Shown here: in pieces, positions 25,934 to 34,373 of the stretch
Layout of the letters: every line of letters begins with the position of its first letter
Position numbering within the stretch: the stretch's first letter is position 1
NCBI RefSeq assembly: GCF_016429255.1
Contig: NZ_JAELUG010000034.1
Location: 1-54,520 of the forward strand
DNA from: Rhizobium sp. ASV8
GTDB lineage: Bacteria > Pseudomonadota > Alphaproteobacteria > Rhizobiales > Rhizobiaceae
Direction of reading: 5' to 3'
DNA: 54,520 nt
Notes under the pieces: model-generated
Told to the model about the DNA's origin: nothing
Databases searched by the model: none
What the model saw: only the letters and a program-made list of their open reading frames with translations
Translations under genes and position numbers: made by a program

Positions 25934-26998
25934 ATGGCCGGAACGCAGGGTAAAGCATCATTGGTGCCGGACGGAGAAGCCATGGGTTTCGATCCCGCGC
26001 TTCGACGCAAGTTTGCGGCTGGTATAGAGGCTGGCTTGTTGCGCGATTTGCATGTGGTGCTTGCTGCCCGTTCCGGGCAGGTATTTCTCGAACATTACGG
26101 CACCGGCCCCGATGTGGATTGGGGGACACCTCTCGGTGAGATCGCTTTTGACGCAGATACGCTGCATGATCTCCGTTCCGTGACGAAGAGCGTCGTCGGC
26201 CTTCTTTACGGGATCGCTTTGGACAGGGGATTGGTGCCCTCACTGGATGCATCGCTTTACGGGCAGTTCCCTGAATACGACGATTTGGCCAAGGATCCCG
26301 CACGCGCGGGGATCACTATCGGCCACGCGCTGACGATGACGCTTGGGACCGATTGGGACGAAAACCGTCCCTATAACGACCCGCTGAACAGCGAAATAGC
26401 GATGGAGAACGCAGCGGATCGCTATCGTTTCGTTCTGGAGCGCCCGATCGTTGCGGAACCCGGAACACGCTGGATTTATTCGGGTGGTAGCGTCGCGCTG
26501 GTCGGTGCCATCATCGAGCGTGGCACTGGCAAGCGATTGCCTGATTTCGCGCAGGAGGTTCTTTTCGGGCCGCTGGATATTGCGAAGTTTAACTGGTCGG
26601 CCGGGCATGACGGTGTGGCGTCGGCGGCATCCGGATTGCGCCTGACTGCTCCCGATTTGCTGAAGATCGGCAGGCTGGTTATCGAGAAGGGCATTTGGAA
26701 CGGCCAAAGGATTGTCTCGGAAGATTGGGTTGCGCAGTCGCTCGCGCCGGCGATATCGATCGAGGATGGTTTGGGCTACGGAAGGCTATGGTTCTCCGGC
26801 GACGCCCCGGCGCCTGCATTTGCCGATCCGCGCCCGTGGTATGCGGGTTTCGGCAATGGCGGCCAGCGGCTCTGGTTGATGCCCGATGCCGGAATTGTCG
26901 CTGTCGTCTACTCCGGCAAGTATAATTTCTGGGATGCCTGGATCACGCCTACGCGTGTCTGGCGGGAGATCATTCTTGCCAACTTCCTAAAGGCTTAA
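25934..26998 (+). CDS. Serine hydrolase of the beta-lactamase class C / esterase fold
   Basis: The 354-residue protein has the nucleophile motif S-x-x-K in RSVTKSVVG and the tyrosine motif YSGG (in place of YxN), with the late HxG-like element GFGNGGQRLW. There is no signal peptide, so it is probably cytoplasmic. Class C-fold members include 6-aminohexanoate-dimer hydrolases, esterases and D-amino-acid peptidases; which applies cannot be told. The GNAT gene starts 4 bases after the stop, so they form a two-gene unit. Confidence 0.8.
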   Translation: MAGTQGKASLVPDGEAMGFDPALRRKFAAGIEAGLLRDLHVVLAARSGQVFLEHYGTGPDVDWGTPLGEIAFDADTLHDLRSVTKSVVGLLYGIALDRGLVPSLDASLYGQFPEYDDLAKDPARAGITIGHALTMTLGTDWDENRPYNDPLNSEIAMENAADRYRFVLERPIVAEPGTRWIYSGGSVALVGAIIERGTGKRLPDFAQEVLFGPLDIAKFNWSAGHDGVASAASGLRLTAPDLLKIGRLVIEKGIWNGQRIVSEDWVAQSLAPAISIEDGLGYGRLWFSGDAPAPAFADPRPWYAGFGNGGQRLWLMPDAGIVAVVYSGKYNFWDAWITPTRVWREIILANFLKA

Positions 26999-27002
26999 AG
27001 GC

Positions 27003-27560
27003 ATGAGGATAGCTTCGCCGAACCGCAAATTCCCCGCACTCGTAACCGAGCGGCTGCGACTGCGCGAACCAATCATGGATGATCGAGACCGCTTCCACGC
27101 ATTGATTTCGATTCCGGAAGTCACACGTTTCTCCAATTGGTATGATGCCCCGACAAAGACGCAAATCGACCGTTCCCTGAAATGGATGTGCACAATCTTC
27201 CCCAAAGGAACAGGATGCACCTGGTTTATCGAAGATAGAGGCTCCAGCGATCTGCTCGGGGCTATCCGCTTTAACCGGTTTGACAGGCGCGCCAGCTGTG
27301 CCGAGCTGGGATACGAACTGCATCCCTCGGCCTGGGGCAAGGGGCTGATGAGCGAGGCGGCGCGAGCCGTTGTCCAATGCGGCTTCAACGATTTTTTGCT
27401 GAACCGCATCGAGGCCTGGACCTTGCCGGGAAACGGGGGCTCCGATCGGGTTCTTGAGAAAGCAGGGTTCCGGTATGAGGGCACGCTTCGCCAGAAGGCG
27501 CGATTCAAGGGTGCTTTCCACGATTTCCGCATGTTCGGCTGCCTGGCCGATGATCGGTAG
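27003..27560 (+). CDS. GNAT acetyltransferase, RimJ/RimL type
   Basis: The 185-residue protein begins TERLRLREPIMDDRDRFHALIS and contains YELHPSAWGKGLMSEAARAVV, the acetyl-CoA-binding motif A in GNAT proteins, and NRIEAWTLPGNGGSDRVLEKAGF. It should acetylate an N-terminal amine or small molecule. It is coupled to the serine hydrolase gene, ending exactly where the convergent AraC gene ends. Confidence 0.85.
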   Translation: MRIASPNRKFPALVTERLRLREPIMDDRDRFHALISIPEVTRFSNWYDAPTKTQIDRSLKWMCTIFPKGTGCTWFIEDRGSSDLLGAIRFNRFDRRASCAELGYELHPSAWGKGLMSEAARAVVQCGFNDFLLNRIEAWTLPGNGGSDRVLEKAGFRYEGTLRQKARFKGAFHDFRMFGCLADDR

Positions 27561-28391
27561 CTATTGTCCGTCCAGCATATCCATATTTTCCTCTTCCGCA
27601 GGGAAAGCGGATTGGAAGTAATTGCGCGGCGAACGGCCGAGCGATCGGCGGAACATGGCTGAGAAGGCGCTTGGGCTGTCATAGCCGCATTCCAGAGCGA
27701 CATCGAGGATGCTTCTGCCTTCCGCGAGCAGCGTCAGCGCCTTCAACATCCGCGCCTGCTGACGCCATCGACCGAAGCTCAGACCGGTTTCCCGCTGAAA
27801 CAGCCGCATGAGCGTGGCGCGGCTCATGTGCAGCGCCACCGCCGCTTCCTCGATCGAGATCGTTCTTGCAAGATCGCTACGCATCATCTCGCAGAAGGCC
27901 GCAAGCGCCTGATGTCGCGGCAACGGCAGATTGAGCGGCTGTGCCGGCAGAAAGGTCAGCTCCAGCAGCAATAGGCGAATGACTGCCTGTACCATGTCCC
28001 GGCGATCCGGTTTTTCCGCGAGGCTCACCAGCCTGAGAATGAGCTCGCGCAGCAGCGGGGTGACTTCCACCACCATGCACTCATTCGGCAGGGCGGCATT
28101 GCCCTCGACATCGATCAACAGCGAGCGAAACTGAACATTCGTGTGGCTTGCGGTCGCATGCTCAAGATTGGGCGGCAGCCACACCGCGCGACTTGGGGGC
28201 ACCACCCAGGTGCCGCTATCCGTTGTCAAGGATATCACACCGTCGACGGCGTAGAGCAGTTGTGCCTGTCGGTGGCTATGCCTTGGGCCGGAGAAACGGT
28301 GCTGATCGTGTGCGATGACGGCAATGCCTTCGGCAACATTGGCGCCATGCTGCAGGTAGGTTTGATCCTTTTGCGACGATAATTGATCCAT
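27561..28391 (-). CDS. AraC-family regulator with cupin sensor domain
   Basis: The 276-residue protein has an N-terminal cupin (about 25-110, HSHRQAQLLYAVDGVI) and a C-terminal pair of helix-turn-helix motifs (about 165-265, including ALECGYDSPSAFSAMFRRSLGRSPRNYF). The cupin normally binds a small effector. Its stop abuts the GNAT stop with no gap. It is divergent from leuA with 286 bp between, but no functional link is evident. Confidence 0.9.
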   Translation of the reverse strand: MDQLSSQKDQTYLQHGANVAEGIAVIAHDQHRFSGPRHSHRQAQLLYAVDGVISLTTDSGTWVVPPSRAVWLPPNLEHATASHTNVQFRSLLIDVEGNAALPNECMVVEVTPLLRELILRLVSLAEKPDRRDMVQAVIRLLLLELTFLPAQPLNLPLPRHQALAAFCEMMRSDLARTISIEEAAVALHMSRATLMRLFQRETGLSFGRWRQQARMLKALTLLAEGRSILDVALECGYDSPSAFSAMFRRSLGRSPRNYFQSAFPAEEENMDMLDGQ

Positions 28392-28548
28392 AGGCGCGAG
28401 ACTATCAGAGTTGGCGGCGGTAGCCTATGGGTCCTTTCAAGCAGGACCATATCGTCAGGTGTTCATCCCTTCCCGCAATTTGCATGGATCCGAGTGGCAG
28501 CGTTCCGCAGCCGTCGCACCCTTGCATCTGCTGGCGAGCCAGGCTGAC

Positions 28549-28608
28549 ATGTCCGTTCGTGAGCTTCTTTCCGTTGCGCTTCGACTTAGCGGCGGTCGTC
28601 GGGACTGA
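28549..28608 (+). CDS. Possible leucine-rich leader peptide of leuA
   Basis: A 19-codon frame, MSVRELLSVALRLSGGRRD, begins with AGG 6 bases before ATG. Four of 19 codons are Leu, all CTT. Its end overlaps the left arm of a strong hairpin with a T-rich tail (28593-28646), 70 bp before leuA. This resembles a ribosome-mediated attenuator, but the hairpin would be blocked by a ribosome reaching the stop, so the exact logic is unclear. Confidence 0.35.
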   Translation: MSVRELLSVALRLSGGRRD

Positions 28609-28646
28609 CGGCTTCCCGGCGACCGTAGGCCGCTGTCCGCTTTTCT
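28593..28646 (+). terminator. Attenuator-like hairpin upstream of leuA
   Basis: CGGTCGTCGGGA (28593-28604) pairs with TCCCGGCGACCG (28614-28625) with one G-U pair; flanking agcgg and ccgct extend the stem past a bulge. TTTT at 28641-28644 follows. Confidence 0.5.
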
Positions 28647-28677
28647 CCAAGAATACCGATACGCAACGGAACGGATC

Positions 28678-30351
28678 ATGTTGACGAACCCCGAAACCAA
28701 ATATCGCCCCTTTGTTTCCCCCATCGAATTGCCCGACCGAAAATGGCCGAGCAGGCGGCTCGCCATGGCGCCGCGCTGGCTCTCCACGGATTTGCGAGAC
28801 GGCAATCAAGCGCTTGCCAATCCGATGGATGTCGAACGCAAGCTGCGCTTCTATGACATGCTGATCGCTTGCGGCTTCAAGGAGATCGAGGTCGCATTTC
28901 CATCGGCCTCACAGATCGAATTCGATTTTGTCCGGGCGCTGATCGAGCAGGGTCGCATCCCCGAGGACGTGACGATACAGGTGCTGACCCAGTCTCGTGC
29001 CGATCTCATCGCACGTACATTCGAATCCCTGGTTGGCGCTCGCAAGGCCATCGTTCACCTCTATAATGCGACGGCACCGCTCTTCCGGCGTGTGGTCTTC
29101 GGCATGGAGCGGCATGAGATCGTCGACCTCGCCGTCAGCGGCGTCACCGCGATGCTGGAGGAGAGCCGCAAGCAGCCGGAGACCGACTGGACCTTCGAAT
29201 ATTCGCCGGAGACCTTCTGCTTCACCGAGCCGGATTTCGCTCTGGAAATCTGCGAGCGCGTGCTCGATGTCTGGCAGCCGACAGCAGAACGCCCGGCCAT
29301 CCTCAATCTGCCGGCGACGGTCGAAGTCGCAATGCCCAACGTCTATGCCGATCAGATCGAATGGTTCTGCCGCAATATTTCCCGGCGCGATGCCGTCATT
29401 ATCAGCGTCCACCCGCATAATGATCGAGGCACGGCCGTCGCCTCGGCCGAACAGGCTCTCCTGGCCGGTGCCGATCGTGTCGAAGGTTGCCTTTTCGGCA
29501 ACGGCGAACGCACCGGCAATGTCGATCTGGTGACGTTGGCCCTGAATCTCTACACGCAGGGTATCGATCCTGGCCTCTCCTTCCCGTCCATCCGCGATGT
29601 GGTCAGGACGGTGGAGTATTGCAACGGGTTGCCCGTTCATCCGCGCCATCCCTATGCGGGCGAACTGGTGCACACAGCCTTTTCCGGTTCGCATCAGGAT
29701 GCCATACGCAAGGGATTTGCCGCGCATGAGCGACGCAACGACGGCGTGTGGGAAATGCCCTATCTGCCCGTCGATCCCGCCGATATCGGTGAGAGTTATG
29801 AGGCCGTCATTCGCGTCAACAGTCAGTCCGGCAAGGGTGGCGTCGCCTGGGTGATCGAACAGGACAAGGGCCTGAAGTTACCGCGTGCCATGCAGGTCGA
29901 TTTCAGCAGGCGCGTGCAGCTTCTCGCCGACAGTACCAAGCGTGAGCTGATGGCGGAGGATATCTGGAAGGAATTCGTGCGCGCCTATCATGTCGATGAT
30001 GGCGAAAGCTTCGAACTTGTCGAATATGAGGGTGGCTTCCGCCGAGGGTTGGGCGCGGACCGTGTGTTTACCGGCCGCATTCGACATCGGGGCCAGGATG
30101 TTGCGGTCACCGGGCGCGGCAACGGCCTCGTCTCGGCGACCCTCTCTGCGATCGCTGACGCATTTGGTGTGACGCTCAACGTCATGGATTATCAGGAGCA
30201 TGCGCTTCGTCGGGGAACGGATGCAAAGGCGGCCGCCTATCTGCAATGCGTGCGGCCGGATGGCAGGCAGGTCTTTGGCGTAGGTATCGATGAAGATGTT
30301 GCCGCAGCAACGGTCAAAGCTGTCCTCAGCGCGGCAAGCGCGACCAGCTAG
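28678..30351 (+). CDS. leuA: 2-isopropylmalate synthase
   Basis: The 557-residue protein is the long form of LeuA. It starts RWLSTDLRDGNQAL with the DxRDG catalytic motif, has the metal-binding HPHNDRGTAVASAE and GNGERTGNVDL segments, and a C-terminal regulatory domain (about 430-555) that binds leucine in this family. It joins acetyl-CoA and 2-oxoisovalerate in the first step of leucine synthesis. A 70-bp space with a terminator-like hairpin separates it from a candidate leader peptide. A strong hairpin follows the gene. Confidence 0.95.
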   Translation: MLTNPETKYRPFVSPIELPDRKWPSRRLAMAPRWLSTDLRDGNQALANPMDVERKLRFYDMLIACGFKEIEVAFPSASQIEFDFVRALIEQGRIPEDVTIQVLTQSRADLIARTFESLVGARKAIVHLYNATAPLFRRVVFGMERHEIVDLAVSGVTAMLEESRKQPETDWTFEYSPETFCFTEPDFALEICERVLDVWQPTAERPAILNLPATVEVAMPNVYADQIEWFCRNISRRDAVIISVHPHNDRGTAVASAEQALLAGADRVEGCLFGNGERTGNVDLVTLALNLYTQGIDPGLSFPSIRDVVRTVEYCNGLPVHPRHPYAGELVHTAFSGSHQDAIRKGFAAHERRNDGVWEMPYLPVDPADIGESYEAVIRVNSQSGKGGVAWVIEQDKGLKLPRAMQVDFSRRVQLLADSTKRELMAEDIWKEFVRAYHVDDGESFELVEYEGGFRRGLGADRVFTGRIRHRGQDVAVTGRGNGLVSATLSAIADAFGVTLNVMDYQEHALRRGTDAKAAAYLQCVRPDGRQVFGVGIDEDVAAATVKAVLSAASATS

Positions 30352-30366
30352 TCATCCAGAACACCT

Positions 30367-30396
30367 CGCCACCGGCAGCCAGATCGGCCGGTGGCG
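30367..30396. terminator. Hairpin between leuA and the DUF4166 gene
   Basis: CGCCACCGGC pairs with GCCGGTGGCG (10-bp stem, 10-base loop), 15 bp after leuA and 30 bp before the end of the convergent gene. Confidence 0.65.
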
Positions 30397-30425
30397 ATTG
30401 GCAATTATCGAAAACATGGAGAGGG

Positions 30426-32051
30426 TCAGCCAAGTGACCGCAGCCAGCCGCGATAATGCACGACCAAGCCGACAAGTGGGAGGGCGATCGAAACATCGAA
30501 GTGAAAGCGTTCGTCCGCCGACCATTCATAGGCGGTGCTGCGTGGCGCGAGAGCGAGCGGGAGCCGAACGCCGAAAAAGGACCAGCCGCGTATCTCCATG
30601 CTGAGGCCGTTGTCGCGCGGCAGCAGATCGAATGCGAACCGGAAAGGGCCGAAGCGCTCGACGAGATGGCCGTTCTGCTCACTCAGATGGCTGGAAAAGC
30701 GTCGACCGGAAAAGTCCCGGGTCCATCGCTCGATGCCGTTTTCTTCCTCGAAGGAGACGTGCAGGGGGTGATGGCCAGCCGGCGGAAATCCGAATATGCC
30801 GGCAACCAGACGAGCCATGAAAGTGCGACCGCGGCTGACCACAGCTTCGCCCTTGGCGCCGCCGTCCCCGAAGACTGCGTGCATGGCCCGGACTGGTTCC
30901 GACAGGCGCGCAAAGGTGATGCCCATGACGCGCTGATAGAGCGGCTTGTAGATTTTTTCGCTGATTTCCTGGCTGATGGCCAAGCCCCGGAACAGGTCTT
31001 GAAATCCGGCAAGTCGCAGCAGACCGCCAGCATGATAAGCACCACGCGGAAGGCGTCCATCAGCCAAGGCGCGGGCTAATAGCTGGGCGGGTAGAGTCGG
31101 GATTTCCACACCGTCACCGTCTTCGGCGATGAGCGTCCAACGGCGGCTTAACATCGTCTCTTTCGAAATTCCCTTCACCCTCAAAGTCATGGCGGATCGC
31201 CTGGTGCCGAGCCGCGCGGTCAAGCCTTGGAGAGGCAGCAGGGCGGGGCTTGCCTTCCTCAGCGACGGCAGCCAGCCCCAAACCACTGGCCAGGATAGCA
31301 GCCAAAGCGCCAGCGTCTGGAAGGCGAACTCGGGCCCTGCCCGGAAGATGACGCTCGGTTTGCCTTTCACGCCGTCGACCAGGAGATCATGATCCGGCAC
31401 GTCGGCAAGTGCGACCAGTCGCTGCAAATCGCGCTTGCCGGCGATGGTGTAGCGCTCGCGTTTCAGCATGTGCCAGCCGATCATCTCCTGCCAACGCCGG
31501 CCATGCCAAAGCCTTACCGGTTTGCCGACATAGCTGAGGATTGCAGAGGCGACCGATGTCCCCGCCGTTGCGCGGTTGGAGGCGCTGATCGACATCTCGA
31601 TCGAGCGAATCTCGCTCATGTCGTGGGTAAGTTCGGCGACCACGGCACCGGACAGGGCAGGGACGCTCGATGCACCGGAGATGATTGTCACGCCCGCAGC
31701 ATGAGCCTGGTCGTCCAGCGGGCTGATCGCGCCAACGAAATCGCGCGCATCGGCGAGGTCGATATAGTGGACACCCGCTGCAATGCAGGCTTGGGCGACG
31801 CGATGGTCACTCCGTTGAAAGGGACCTGCGGCGTCGATGAGCAGAAAGGGCGCATGCTCCTTCAAGGTGGGGGTGAGATCGCCATTACGGTCGGCGCTGA
31901 GCCCGATCGCATATGGCAACTGGCGGGCAAGCGTTTCCGCCGCATGGCGATTTCTCCCGGCGACCAGAACCTGAAAGCCGTCGCTGGCCAGTCTTCGCGC
32001 AAGGCGGGAGCCAAAACCGCCATAGCCTCCAAGGACGAGAACCTTCTTCAA
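30426..32051 (-). CDS. Saccharopine reductase-like Rossmann protein with C-terminal DUF4166 domain
   Basis: The product of 541 residues has an N-terminal NAD(P)-binding fold (VLVLGGYGGFGSRLA) and a saccharopine-dehydrogenase-like region to about 330; the last 190 residues match DUF4166. The chosen start is a TTG at 32051 that overlaps the stop of the upstream DCC gene (TTGA) and has AGGCGGA before it; a second TTG at 32087 is possible. No ATG precedes the Rossmann motif. The substrate is unknown. Co-translation with a DCC-motif protein suggests they act together. Confidence 0.75.
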   Translation of the reverse strand: MKKVLVLGGYGGFGSRLARRLASDGFQVLVAGRNRHAAETLARQLPYAIGLSADRNGDLTPTLKEHAPFLLIDAAGPFQRSDHRVAQACIAAGVHYIDLADARDFVGAISPLDDQAHAAGVTIISGASSVPALSGAVVAELTHDMSEIRSIEMSISASNRATAGTSVASAILSYVGKPVRLWHGRRWQEMIGWHMLKRERYTIAGKRDLQRLVALADVPDHDLLVDGVKGKPSVIFRAGPEFAFQTLALWLLSWPVVWGWLPSLRKASPALLPLQGLTARLGTRRSAMTLRVKGISKETMLSRRWTLIAEDGDGVEIPTLPAQLLARALADGRLPRGAYHAGGLLRLAGFQDLFRGLAISQEISEKIYKPLYQRVMGITFARLSEPVRAMHAVFGDGGAKGEAVVSRGRTFMARLVAGIFGFPPAGHHPLHVSFEEENGIERWTRDFSGRRFSSHLSEQNGHLVERFGPFRFAFDLLPRDNGLSMEIRGWSFFGVRLPLALAPRSTAYEWSADERFHFDVSIALPLVGLVVHYRGWLRSLG

Positions 32052-32467
32052 AGGATGCGGTCCGCCTGTTCCGGCGTCGGCAGCCAACAGGTTTCGCGTC
32101 GGCCAAAAAAGCGGTAGCGGTTGCGGGCCAGCCAGCGATAGGCGGGATCTCGCAGCGCGCGGGGAACCAGGCTCAGCAAGGAGAATGCCTTCCAGGGCCA
32201 GCCAAGGCCGGCATAGATCGAGAGCACCGCGTCGCTGTCCCGCAACACAGTCGTGCCATCCACGATGATCATACTATCCGGATTGGCGGGATCGATACCG
32301 CAGCGTCGATAGAGTTCGGCTCCCGTTTCGTTCTGCATCGAGGTGAGGCGGAAGCGGCCCTGGCGATCGTGCGTCAGCAAGAATTGTGCATTGGCCGAGC
32401 ATAAGACGCACATGGCATCGAACACGATGATGGGGCCATGGTGGTCAATGTCGTTGCTGTCGCTCAT
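32048..32467 (-). CDS. DCC-motif thiol-disulfide oxidoreductase (DUF393)
   Basis: The 139-residue protein carries the hallmark DAMCVLC, a D-x-x-C-x-x-C motif near the N-terminus, followed by a thioredoxin-like fold (GLGWPWKAFSLLSLVP RALRDPAYRWLARNRY region). The ATG at 32467 is chosen over a GTG at 32479. It overlaps the downstream DUF4166 gene by a few bases. The family is predicted to handle thiols; its targets are not known. Confidence 0.82.
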   Translation of the reverse strand: MSDSNDIDHHGPIIVFDAMCVLCSANAQFLLTHDRQGRFRLTSMQNETGAELYRRCGIDPANPDSMIIVDGTTVLRDSDAVLSIYAGLGWPWKAFSLLSLVPRALRDPAYRWLARNRYRFFGRRETCWLPTPEQADRIL

Positions 32468-32666
32468 GCGTGAGGTCACGCTCGTTATCGCTGGTTCGAC
32501 CGACAGCTTTGCCCGGTTGCGAACCGGGCGTCAATTGCAGACCAACGCGTGCAAGGCAACGCTGGTCTGCAGGGTATGCAAGACAGATCCCGGCAAGAGC
32601 CGATCGTCAGGTCGGCGCCGTGGTTGCATTCGACCCTATCATAGGAGCCGGGTCGAATGTCATGTC

Positions 32667-32921
32667 TCAGCGGTAGCGCCAGCCATCATGCCAGCGCTCG
32701 CGGTGTACCCAATAGCGGTGTCCGTCCCAATAGCCGCGGCCGGGATAAAAGATGCCAACGGCGGGACCGGCTGGGACGACGACAACGGGCCGTCCATTCG
32801 GGCGGCAATAGCCATAGGGACCGCGATGGAAGCCGACGCCGCATCCGTCGCGGGCTTCGGCTGGTGAAATGGCGGCAACGCAGGCTGCTGCTGCCAAGGC
32901 AAGCAAAGTGAGCTTTCTCAT
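32667..32921 (-). CDS. Small secreted GCG_CRPN-type protein
   Basis: The 84-residue product has a signal peptide (1-23, ending AEA), then GCGVGFHRGPYGYCRPN, which matches the GCG...CRPN pattern of a small rhizobial exported family, and an aromatic and basic tail (YWDGHRYWVHRERWHDGWRYR). The two cysteines could form a disulfide in the periplasm. Role unknown. The start follows GGAAGAG. Confidence 0.8.
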   Translation of the reverse strand: MRKLTLLALAAAACVAAISPAEARDGCGVGFHRGPYGYCRPNGRPVVVVPAGPAVGIFYPGRGYWDGHRYWVHRERWHDGWRYR

Positions 32922-33180
32922 GATGTACTCTCTTCCTGAAGAAACTGATTGTTATCCCTTCAAGGCTTGAACGAGGCAGATCGGCAAATCCGTCGGCCTG
33001 CGCGCAGGAAATTTGAATTCGAACGGAAGGGCGCCAAAGGGAGCGCGGCCAAGTCGGGGTGGGCTTGTCGGTGGCGAGGGTGCAATCGTATTCGATTGGC
33101 AATCTCAGCGTGCCAATAACCGGATGACGGGCTCTTTCGTCAGGCGCACGGAATGCAAGGGCCACGCTGTGCGTGGCTGG

Positions 33181-34083
33181 TCAGGGCTGTGTTTCCAATG
33201 CCCGGGAGGGAAGTGTCGGCTTCAATGCGCAGGCTTTCTGCGCTTTGGTATTCCGCGTCAACCGGCGGCGCAGCAGCGTGCGCAAGATCATCAGGACGGC
33301 CTTATATCGTTCGCCGGGGCAGAGATGACCGTCGGAAGCGTAGGTAAACAGCAGTCGCCGGCGGGCAAAGGCATGGGCCAGCGATAGGGCGAACGCCACA
33401 CCGACGCCCCAGCCCATGAGGGTATCGCTCGCCCAATGGGCGCCTACCCACTGTCGGGAGAGACAGATCAGTACGCCGGCCGATATGAAAATCGGGCGCA
33501 GACGCGGGAAAACGAGAGCCAGCGACATTGCCATTGCGCCTGCGGTTGCCGAATGCCCGGATGGGAACGATGCGAAGTCCGCATGGAAGGCGAAGGGCCG
33601 AAAAGAAAAGGCGCCGTTCGTGTCCAGAAGCTCGGGGCGCGCGCGGCCGATGGAGTTCTTGAGAAGCGAGTCGACGATGCCGCCGCCGGCAACCGACAGG
33701 AAGATGAAGGCTGCTGCGGTCGCAACGAGATCGGCTCCCGTGCGGGCCGATTTGCGCAGCCTGTGTGCCGGCATGAGCGCGCCGAATATCAGAAAGGCGC
33801 CGCTGAATGACAGAACGAGAAGGCCGGTGCCGAAGCTGCTTATCCACTTGGCTGTTCCGCGCAGCTGCTCAGGAAAAGACTTCATCCAGACCCCGAGCGG
33901 GTAGTCCGCTGTCTTCATGACGAGCAAAGACAACACGAAGAAGATGAGGAGAATAGCGATCGGGCGCTCAAGCAGGGGACGGTTGGCCGGGGGAGCGAGC
34001 GCCGGGGTTTCGAAAAACCGGCGAATGCCGTTGACCAGACGAGTGCGGCAGGTGTCGGCCGTGCCGATCAGCGCTTGTTTCAT
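33181..34083 (-). CDS. PAP2-family membrane phosphatase
   Basis: The 300-residue protein has about six membrane segments and all three motifs of the PAP2 superfamily: KNSIGRARP, FPSGHSA and SRQWVGAHWASD. The acid-phosphatase active site would face the periplasm. Candidates are lipid A 1-phosphatase (LpxE-like), undecaprenyl diphosphatase or phosphatidate phosphatase; sequence alone does not decide. It has an unusually basic, hydrophilic tail after the last segment. Confidence 0.88.
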   Translation of the reverse strand: MKQALIGTADTCRTRLVNGIRRFFETPALAPPANRPLLERPIAILLIFFVLSLLVMKTADYPLGVWMKSFPEQLRGTAKWISSFGTGLLVLSFSGAFLIFGALMPAHRLRKSARTGADLVATAAAFIFLSVAGGGIVDSLLKNSIGRARPELLDTNGAFSFRPFAFHADFASFPSGHSATAGAMAMSLALVFPRLRPIFISAGVLICLSRQWVGAHWASDTLMGWGVGVAFALSLAHAFARRRLLFTYASDGHLCPGERYKAVLMILRTLLRRRLTRNTKAQKACALKPTLPSRALETQP

Positions 34084-34189
34084 CGGGTCAAACCCCTATG
34101 CGCGCAAAAGGGCGATTTCCCTTTGCGAGCAAAATGCTCACCGATGAACCTGGCATTCATGAAACTAGGCCTCAAGCTCCGTCTTCTCG

Positions 34190-34336
34190 TTTCGTTGCTG
34201 GTACAACAAGACGCTGACAGCCGCCTGAAAGGGGCAAAGCCCCGAATCTAAGACCCGGACGGGGAGGAGGCTCCGTCCCCTCGAGGATGTGAGAAGGCGA
34301 AAGAACCGATGAAGGATTGCCTTGGCCTATTTTTTT
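34190..34336 (+). ncRNA. Possible structured small RNA or leader
   Basis: In a 290-bp gap two compact hairpins lie in a row: GGGGC-aaa-GCCCC (34231-34243) and GGACGG...CCGTCC (34257-34262, 34273-34278) whose loop exposes GGAGGAGG. The stretch ends at a T7 run (34330-34336) after AAGG-attg-CCTT. It stops 37 bp before the AcoR-like start. It could be a small RNA, or the leader of that gene. I do not recognise an Rfam family. Confidence 0.3.
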
Positions 34337-34373
34337 AGCGACAATTGCTTTCGCGTTCGGTGGGAGGAGCCAG

